This document shows, one piece after another, positions 59,308 to 64,000 of a stretch of 64,000 nt of DNA. Source of the DNA: Streptomyces roseolus (lineage in GTDB: Bacteria > Actinomycetota > Actinomycetes > Streptomycetales > Streptomycetaceae); NCBI RefSeq assembly GCF_014649855.1, contig NZ_BMTV01000022.1:1-64000 (forward strand). Reading direction: 5' to 3'. The notes below the pieces were generated by a model, which was given only the letters and a program-made list of their open reading frames with translations, searched no databases and had not been told where the DNA came from. The translations under genes and the position numbers were made by a program. Within the stretch, counting starts at the first letter, position 1. Each line of letters begins with the position of its first letter.

Positions 59308-60072
59308 ATGGGATCGTACGGAGCGGGTGGCGCCCACCGGGACGCGCGGCGGCCGGTGCGGGGGATCGCCCTCGACATCGGCAGCTCTCGGACGCGGGCC
59401 TGGGCGCCGGGGGCGGGCGTCTACGCGGACGTGCCGAGCACGGCGGTCCGGCGCGGCCGGGTGTCGGACGACTCCGCCCAGCTGCTGCTCCTCAAGCGGC
59501 TCGCCGCCTCCGCCCCGGGCGCCGAGGGCCACGACACCGTCGTGATGCTGACCCATCCGGTGCTCTCCGCCCCCGCCGAGCGCGAGGCGGCCCGCCGGGT
59601 GGTCGCCGGCCTCGGGCCGGTCCGGGTGATCGCCGTGGACAGCGCCCGGGCCGCCGCGGCCTACGCGGCGCCGCCCGGCGGCGGCCCGCTGCTCGTGGTC
59701 GACCTCGGCGCCCGGCTGACCGAGGTCACGCTCGTCGTGGACGGACAGGTGCAGGACGCGCGGCTCGCCGAGCTCGGCGTGGACGACCTGCCGCCGCACG
59801 GCGGGGCGCCGGACGCGGTGGTGGGCACCGCCGCCGACATGGTGAGCGACATGTGGCGCGAGGACGCCACCGGCGCGGTGCGCGGAGCGCTGCGCCGGGG
59901 GGTCCTGGTGACCGGCGGCGGAGCGCTGCGGCTGGACGTGACCGCGCGGCTCGCCCAGGTGCTGCGGGCCCGGGTCCGGCTGGCCAACGACCCGGCGACC
60001 AGCGTCGTCCGGGGCGCCGGACTGATGCTCGCCTCCGCGCTGCGCCACCCGGGGGCCCGGCGCGCCCCGTGA
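59308..60072 (+). CDS. Short actin-like (MreB-related) protein
   Basis: A 254-residue protein with the actin/Hsp70 ATPase pattern: GIALDIGSSRTRAWAPGAG (phosphate 1), LLVVDLGARLTEVTLVVDGQVQDARLAELG (phosphate 2) and VLVTGGGALRLDVTARLAQVLRARVRLANDPATSVVRGAGLMLAS (adenosine region). Canonical MreB is about 340 residues, so the subdomain IB/IIB parts are reduced; it may not polymerise. No mreC/mreD adjacent. It lies 56 bp after hmp on the same strand and may be co-transcribed. Function unknown. Confidence 0.85.
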   Translation: MGSYGAGGAHRDARRPVRGIALDIGSSRTRAWAPGAGVYADVPSTAVRRGRVSDDSAQLLLLKRLAASAPGAEGHDTVVMLTHPVLSAPAEREAARRVVAGLGPVRVIAVDSARAAAAYAAPPGGGPLLVVDLGARLTEVTLVVDGQVQDARLAELGVDDLPPHGGAPDAVVGTAADMVSDMWREDATGAVRGALRRGVLVTGGGALRLDVTARLAQVLRARVRLANDPATSVVRGAGLMLASALRHPGARRAP

Positions 60073-60094
60073 CCGGGGGGCGCCGGGGACGGTG

Positions 60095-60466
60095 TCAGCA
60101 GCCGGTCGACCAGATGTGGGAGTCGCCGCGGTCGTTGGCCGCGCCGTTGTACCCCACCTCCTGGCCGGGGGCGAGACAGATGGTCATGCTGCCGCCCTGC
60201 CAGGCGCTCTCGTAGACCCGCACGTGGTCCTTGATGCCCGGCCCGGAGATGCCGTGGTTGGCCCACGAAGAGTCGGTGTCGGAGATCCAGCTCTCCCACC
60301 AGCCGTCGTCACCGCTCCAGTTGGCCCGCTGGCCGCCGAAGTTCGAGTCCTGCCAGACGCAGAAGTGTCCGGAGGGGCATTCGGCGGCGGCGGCGGAGCC
60401 GGCGGCGGTGAGGCCGGCGGTGACGGCGAAGAGGGTGGCGGCCGTGGTGGCCAGGAAGCGCTTCAC
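60095..60466 (-). CDS. Secreted I36-type peptidase inhibitor
   Basis: A 123-residue exported protein with a signal peptide (about 1-28) and a beta/gamma-crystallin-like I36 domain: CPSGHFCVWQDSNFGGQRANWSG and HVRVYESAWQGGSMTICLAPGQEVGYNG. Members inhibit extracellular metalloproteases (SMI type). The GTG start overlaps the upstream stop (GTGA), so translation is coupled to the lipoprotein gene. Confidence 0.88.
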   Translation of the reverse strand: MKRFLATTAATLFAVTAGLTAAGSAAAAECPSGHFCVWQDSNFGGQRANWSGDDGWWESWISDTDSSWANHGISGPGIKDHVRVYESAWQGGSMTICLAPGQEVGYNGAANDRGDSHIWSTGC

Positions 60467-61179
60467 GAGGTGGTGTCGCCTTTCGGTGGTGGGGTGGGTG
60501 CGGGCAGCAGGGCCGCCCGCCGCAGCGCGCCGTCGCGCAACTGCCGGTAGGTGGTGAGCTCGTCGCGGTGCAGGGCGCGCACCTCGGTCAGCTCGGCGCG
60601 CTCCAGCCGGGCGCGGGTCTCGTCGAGTCCGGACTCCCGCGCGCAGCGGGCGGATTCCGCGGGATCGGGACGCTCGGGGCGGGGTCGGCCCGGCGGGGCG
60701 ACGCAGGCGGTCCAGCGGGCGAGGGCGGATCGGTGGGCGGGGTCGTCGCGGTAGCGGGCCTGGGCCTCCGCGCGGAGGTTGTCGACGACGACTTGGGCCC
60801 GGAACCAGCGGTGCTGGTCGCCGTAGAGCCGGTCCTTGGCGGCGGCCAGGCAGCCGTCGCTGTGGGCGGTGACGGTGGCGCCGGTGGCGAGCGTCACGGA
60901 GAGTTCCCGGGGCCCCGTGCCGAACAAGGCGGCCTGGAGGGCCCGGTCCCCGGCGGGGGCGCGCGGTTCGGCGGTGGCCCGGATGCCGCGGTCGGCGAGG
61001 CAGTCGTCGACGAGCCGGCGCTCGGCGGCCCTGAGGAGCGCGTCCTGCGCGGCGCGCCCGGCCGGCACGGCGGGCGGTCCGGGCGCGTCGGGGTGGACGG
61101 AGGTGCAGCCGGTGAGCAGCGCGAGCGCGGCGGCGGCCGGCAGAGCCCGGCGGGCGAGCGGTGTGGTGGCGAGTGGCAT
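60463..61179 (-). CDS. Putative lipoprotein
   Basis: A 238-residue protein with a lipobox: AAALALLTGCTS (Cys about residue 25). The mature part is Arg/Ala-rich and mostly helical (NLRAEAQARYRDDPAHRSALARWTACVAPPGR) with four conserved-looking Cys; no known family. It is cotranslated with the inhibitor gene. A perfect dyad TGATCGTC/GACGATCA (61229-61236 with 61247-61254) lies about 50 bp upstream and may regulate both. Confidence 0.8.
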   Translation of the reverse strand: MPLATTPLARRALPAAAALALLTGCTSVHPDAPGPPAVPAGRAAQDALLRAAERRLVDDCLADRGIRATAEPRAPAGDRALQAALFGTGPRELSVTLATGATVTAHSDGCLAAAKDRLYGDQHRWFRAQVVVDNLRAEAQARYRDDPAHRSALARWTACVAPPGRPRPERPDPAESARCARESGLDETRARLERAELTEVRALHRDELTTYRQLRDGALRRAALLPAPTPPPKGDTTS

Positions 61180-61583
61180 GGGTCCCCCTCGGCGCGGTGG
61201 CACCACGCCTGGTCGGCGGGCCGGAGGATGATCGTCGGCCGGCCCGGACGATCACTGCCCGTGGCGGAGGCGACCATGCCTGGACTCACTCGAACGGGTC
61301 GAACGCGCCGTCGCGCGCGCCCCTTGCGCGCCGTGCGCCGACCGCGCGCGACGACCCGGACGTGGCGGCCCCGGACATGGCGGAGCCCCGGCTGGACGGG
61401 GGGTTCCAGCCGGGGCCACTCACCGTGACGGGGCGAAGGGCGGTCACCTCTGGGGGGGACCTTGGGGACCGGGCCCCTTCGCCGTCACATAAAGGTGAAC
61501 GGTGAACGATTGCCCCGTGTTCCGGAGGATGCGGGAGGAACGGTGTGAGTCGGGTCACCCTCCCTGGCGTCGCTCCTCCCGTC
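61180..61583. other. Intergenic region with terminator hairpins
   Basis: About 400 bp without a gene, upstream of the lipoprotein operon and downstream of the deacetylase. It holds a perfect 12-bp stem GCCCCGGCTGGA/TCCAGCCGGGGC (61385-61396 with 61405-61416, 8-nt loop) and a longer bulged hairpin (about 61425-61488) that likely ends the deacetylase transcript, plus the TGATCGTC dyad near 61229. Confidence 0.6.
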
Positions 61584-62369
61584 TCAGTCCTTCTCGGGCC
61601 GGTAGACGGCTCCGGCGCGCGCGGTGCCCGGGGCGAGGAGTTCGGGGACCGTGACGAAGGTGTAGCCGCGGTTCTGGAGCTCGTCGATGATCCCGGGGAC
61701 GGCGGGGACGGTGCCGTCGTATATGTCGTGGAGCAGGATGATGCCGTCGCGGTGCGCCTGGTCGAGGACGCGCTTGCGTATCAGGGCGGAGTCGGTCGTG
61801 GAGTAGTCCTTGGCGGTGATGCTCCAGAGGACCTGCGCGAGGCCGAGCTCCCGGCTGACGTCGCCGACCGTGGAGTCGGTACGGCCCTGGGGCGGGCGCA
61901 TCAGGACCGGCTTGCGGCCGGTGATCCTCTCGACGGCGTCCTGGGTGCGGGACAGTTCCTCGCGCACCTCGTTCTCGTCGAGGTCGGTGAGGATGCGATG
62001 GGACCAGGTGTGGTTGGCGACCTCGTGGCCCTCGTCCGCGATCCGCTTGACGACCTCCGGATAGCGGTCGACGTGCTTGCGGCCGAGGAGGAAGAAGGTG
62101 GCGGGGACCCGCTTCTCCTTGAGGACGTCGAGGAGGTGCGGCGTGTCCTTGCCCGGTCCGGCGTCGAAGGTGAGCGCGATGCACTTCACCTGGGCGCAGT
62201 CGACCCGGCGGGAGGCCGTGCCCGCCTTGTCGTCGCCGCCCGACTCGGCCCGCGCCTCCTGGGGCGTGAGCGGGTCGACGCCGCAGCCGCCGAGAGTGAG
62301 CATGAGCGCGGCGGCGGCGAGCACGGCGACGCTCCTCCCGCCGCGACGGCCCGGACTGGATCGGAACAT
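61584..62369 (-). CDS. Lipoprotein polysaccharide deacetylase
   Basis: A 261-residue exported NodB-family enzyme. A lipobox LTLGGCG (Cys about residue 29) anchors it outside the membrane. NodB motifs: LTFDAGPG (the usual second Asp is Ala here, so the metal site is altered), HEVANHTWSH (zinc His pair), RPPQG and LLHDIYDG. It should remove N-acetyl groups from peptidoglycan, chitin or other glycans. No partner gene adjacent. Confidence 0.9.
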   Translation of the reverse strand: MFRSSPGRRGGRSVAVLAAAALMLTLGGCGVDPLTPQEARAESGGDDKAGTASRRVDCAQVKCIALTFDAGPGKDTPHLLDVLKEKRVPATFFLLGRKHVDRYPEVVKRIADEGHEVANHTWSHRILTDLDENEVREELSRTQDAVERITGRKPVLMRPPQGRTDSTVGDVSRELGLAQVLWSITAKDYSTTDSALIRKRVLDQAHRDGIILLHDIYDGTVPAVPGIIDELQNRGYTFVTVPELLAPGTARAGAVYRPEKD

Positions 62370-62544
62370 GGTGGAACCCGCTTTCCCCGGTTTCGTGCGT
62401 GACGCGGCCCCGGCCGCGCCTGGTCAGGACGCGGGAACCGAAGGGCCGTCGTGAACTCTACACACGGTGTATACCGGGGTCGGCAGGGGGCTCCCTTTCC
62501 TCTCCCCTCCTCCCCCTCCTCTCTCCTCCGCGGGCATGGCTCCG

Positions 62545-62576
62545 CCCCGGACGGAGCCCGTCCGCTCCGTCCGGGG
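62545..62576 (-). terminator. Terminator downstream of the 62.6-kb hypothetical gene
   Basis: A perfect 12-bp stem CCCCGGACGGAG/CTCCGTCCGGGG (62545-62556 with 62565-62576, 8-nt loop), lying past the stop of the minus-strand hypothetical gene. The 62370-62544 stretch beyond it holds no recognisable gene. Confidence 0.6.
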
Positions 62577-62622
62577 TGTGGGGTGCAGGGGGTGTCCGGG
62601 GCCTCCAGGGTCTCCGGATGGC

Positions 62623-63012
62623 TCAGCGAGAGGCGAGGAGCAGCCGCGCCTCGGTCTCCTGGTCGCCCGAGACCGCCTGGCGGGACTCGATGTCGAACTC
62701 GGCGGCGAGCACCTTCTCGACCTCGGCGACGGCGTGGTACCCGCCGGTCAGCACGGCGGCCACCTTTCCGTCCAGGGCGGGGGGAGGCACGCTCTCGCGC
62801 CGGCCGCCGGAGGTGTCGAAGGTGGCCATCCAGACGGTGGCGGCCGGTCCCGTCTCCGCCGGGGAGGCGGGTTCCACGTCCTCCAGCAGGTAGTAGCGAT
62901 CGAGGACGTCGAAGACCGCCCGGGCGTCCGCCTGGCGGCAGTCGCTCAGCTGGACGTTGACGTCGGTGTCGATGTGCAAGTCGTACACGTCGCTCATCTC
63001 CTCGCGGCCCAC
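62623..63012 (-). CDS. Conserved hypothetical protein
   Basis: A protein of about 129 residues: VYDLHIDTDVNVQLSDCRQADARAVFDVLDRYYLLEDVEPAS, then ATVWMATFDTSGGRRESVPP and VEKVLAAEFDIESRQAVSGDQETEARLLLASR. No motif or membrane segment; acidic and probably cytoplasmic. I use GTG 63012, with AAGGG six bases away; ATG 62997 has a GAGGAG right at the start codon and is less likely. Function unknown. Confidence 0.6.
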   Translation of the reverse strand: MGREEMSDVYDLHIDTDVNVQLSDCRQADARAVFDVLDRYYLLEDVEPASPAETGPAATVWMATFDTSGGRRESVPPPALDGKVAAVLTGGYHAVAEVEKVLAAEFDIESRQAVSGDQETEARLLLASR

Positions 63013-63074
63013 GTGCCACCCTTCCAGCATCCCCCTCCCCCGCGCGTACGTCGACGGCTCCGGCCCGGCCGCCG

Positions 63075-63323
63075 TCACCCCTCGCCGATGAGGGTGACGA
63101 CGGTGTCGGCCTCGGCCGCGGGTTTGTCGGGACGGTGACGCAGCACGCGGGCGAAGCGGAGGGTGATGCCGGCGGGATAGCGGGTAGAACGCTGGAGGCC
63201 GTCGTAGGCGATCTCCACGACCAGTTCGGGCCGGACCCGCATCGTGTAGCCGTCGTCCTCGACGGCCAGTTCCGCGAGCCGGTCCGTCTGCCAGCGGAGC
63301 ATGGCGTCCGTGAGGCCCTTCAC
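63075..63323 (-). pseudogene. ATP-dependent DNA ligase, C-terminal stub
   Basis: About 82 residues that match only the end of an ATP-dependent DNA ligase: MLRWQTDRLAELAVEDDGYTMRVRPELVVEIAYDGLQRSTRYPAGITLRFARVLRHRPDKPAAEADTVVTL, which is the OB-fold part after the adenylation domain. The catalytic KxDG lysine and the whole adenylation domain are missing; two stop codons (TGATGA) precede the frame at 63324-63329. Intact relatives continue with about 270 more N-terminal residues. It is therefore a deletion remnant at a junction. Confidence 0.8.
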
Positions 63324-63424
63324 TCATCAATGCGCCCAGCTCCTCTGAGCTGCACTGCATCATGCCTCGGCCCCTCGCCGAGACGCAAACACCCCCTCTC
63401 AAGATCGAAATGATGTGATCCGTC

Positions 63425-63568
63425 ATGACGGACAAGGAGTTCGAAGCGATCCGCGCGGAGGCTCGTGAGCACGTCCGTCGCACCTCCTTCCCGGCACTGC
63501 CGGGCTCCGATGACGAGCCGGAGTTCGCCCCCCGCGAGCACGCGGAGTACGGCGAAGCCCGTCACTGA
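63425..63568 (+). CDS. Very small acidic protein
   Basis: A 47-residue protein beginning MTDKEFEAIRAEAREHVRRTSFPALPGSDDEPEF and ending HAEYGEARH. It is helical at the start and acidic; no motif. The upstream sequence has lower GC and no clear ribosome site. It overlaps no other gene and lies between the ligase stub and a dyad. Function unknown; the composition and codon use look real but not certain. Confidence 0.5.
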   Translation: MTDKEFEAIRAEAREHVRRTSFPALPGSDDEPEFAPREHAEYGEARH

Positions 63569-63572
63569 AGCT

Positions 63573-63640
63573 CCACGGTCCTCACCTCAGACATCCAGAT
63601 GATCTCCGAGGGAACGAGCTGGACACTCCGAGGACCGTGG
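63573..63640. repeat. Inverted repeat with 46-bp loop at the junction
   Basis: A perfect 11-bp inverted repeat CCACGGTCCTC/GAGGACCGTGG (63573-63583 and 63630-63640). It lies after the small gene and before the HTH gene; it could be a terminator of unusual shape or a recombination/DNA-binding site. Confidence 0.5.
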
Positions 63641-63827
63641 CCCCACTCCCCCGCTCCGCTCCGGTGTCACGGGCGTTGAGCGGGGGCCGCTCCCCCTGCC
63701 CGTGACGGGCCCAGGCGTAGTTACCACTGGGCTGGGCGGGGGTCGAGCAAAGGTCCCGGCCGGGCTTTGGGATGGGCCCGGCCGGGGCCGCCTACTTTCC
63801 ATCCCTTCACCGAAAAGGAATACCGCC

Positions 63828-64000
63828 ATGGCCGCACGTCAGGGTGCCAAGCACCACGCCGCGAAGATGACCACCGCGAAGGTCCGCCAGGCCCGCAAGT
63901 ACTACGACGCCGGCAAGTACACGGTTGCCGCGCTCGCCAAGAAGTACGCGGTCTCCTGGACGGCGATGAACATGATCGTCCGGCGCGAGTCGTGGAAGCA
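63828..64000 (+). CDS. Small HTH DNA-binding protein, truncated by the window end
   Basis: An N-terminal basic stretch (MAARQGAKHHAAKMTTAKVRQARKYYDAGKYT) and then a helix-turn-helix resembling phage- or transposon-type small regulators: VAALAKKYAVSWTAMNMIVRRESWK. It runs off the end of the window at residue 57. An AAAAGGA site precedes ATG 63828. It may be the first gene of a mobile element or a small regulatory unit lying to the right. Confidence 0.65.
   Translation, partial: MAARQGAKHHAAKMTTAKVRQARKYYDAGKYTVAALAKKYAVSWTAMNMIVRRESWK

Noticed and set aside
63320..63565. Minus-strand frame over the 47-residue gene
   Set aside because: It has no ribosome site or recognisable family and is most likely a shadow.
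1..64000. CRISPR arrays, tRNA or rRNA genes and insertion sequences
   Set aside because: No regularly spaced repeats, no cloverleaf with TTCGA(A/T)TC arm, and no transposase was recognised.

Overview
The window looks like a piece of a Streptomyces (or very close actinomycete) chromosome. The DNA is very GC-rich, codons are strongly GC-biased at the third position, GTG starts are common, and the gene families are typical of the genus: a FurA-KatG pair, an ArgR-type argG promoter, NsrR-Hmp, several SpoIIE-type phosphatases, a LysM/transglycosylase behind a c-di-AMP riboswitch, LuxR-type two-component and drug-efflux operons. I see no tRNA, rRNA, CRISPR array or insertion sequence. Genes lie on both strands in short operons of one to four genes.

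Layout. 1-8.0 kb: the end of a ROK-family gene, a secreted necrosis-inducing-like protein (NLP), a membrane endonuclease/phosphatase-fold protein, then a co-directional pair of secreted glycoside hydrolases (GH30 with a ricin-type lectin tail, and a multidomain GH3) that probably digests plant or fungal beta-glucan. 8.1-12.5 kb: argG behind a promoter overlapped by an arginine-operator-like sequence, followed by a decaying acyl-CoA cluster (5'-truncated enoyl-CoA hydratase, intact acyl-CoA dehydrogenase, frameshifted second dehydrogenase). 12.4-16.5 kb, minus strand: a hypothetical, gap, a GlxA/AraC regulator and a C45 acyltransferase-like enzyme. 17.1-19.9 kb: divergent furA and katG. 20-22.7 kb: an amino-sugar-type aldolase/SIS operon divergent from its likely DeoR repressor, with a large dyad between them. 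23-28.2 kb: a riboswitch-controlled LysM-transglycosylase, then a minus-strand set with a phosphoribosyltransferase-hydrolase fusion, a tandem universal stress protein and an alpha/beta hydrolase.

28.4-38.6 kb: a large GAF/PAS/PP2C phosphatase, L31 type B, cyclophilin, a NarL-type two-component system divergent from an ABC exporter, a BrkB-like membrane protein, and a HxlR regulator divergent from a PaaI thioesterase. 38.7-48.8 kb: two more PP2C phosphatases, a MoxR ATPase-VWA operon, a helix-hairpin-helix protein, a nucleosidase, a CocE-type hydrolase and a TetR-MFS operon. 48.8-55.8 kb: a GDT1-type manganese/calcium transporter behind a yybP-ykoY (Mn2+) riboswitch, hemerythrin, M20 amidohydrolase, cupin, L,D-transpeptidase, SRPBCC, PadR and peroxiredoxin. 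55.8-61.2 kb: a GC-rich repeat block, SHOCT/DUF6325 stress-type proteins, NsrR-Hmp with a good NsrR box, a shortened actin-like protein, and a lipoprotein coupled to an I36-type inhibitor. 61.5-64 kb: a lipoprotein polysaccharide deacetylase, then a small-gene area with an amputated ATP-dependent DNA ligase stub and a small HTH protein running off the end; this last kilobase looks like a recombination junction.

No single unknown multi-gene system stands out. The most interesting signals are regulatory: two riboswitches, several precise dyads between divergent genes, and a repeated arrangement in which a -10 hexamer sits 7 to 12 bases upstream of the start codon with no ribosome binding site, implying leaderless mRNAs for many of the regulators here. 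Gene decay in the acyl-CoA cluster and the ligase stub at the right edge are the main genome-plasticity signals. All family names come from reading the protein sequences; no database search was run.
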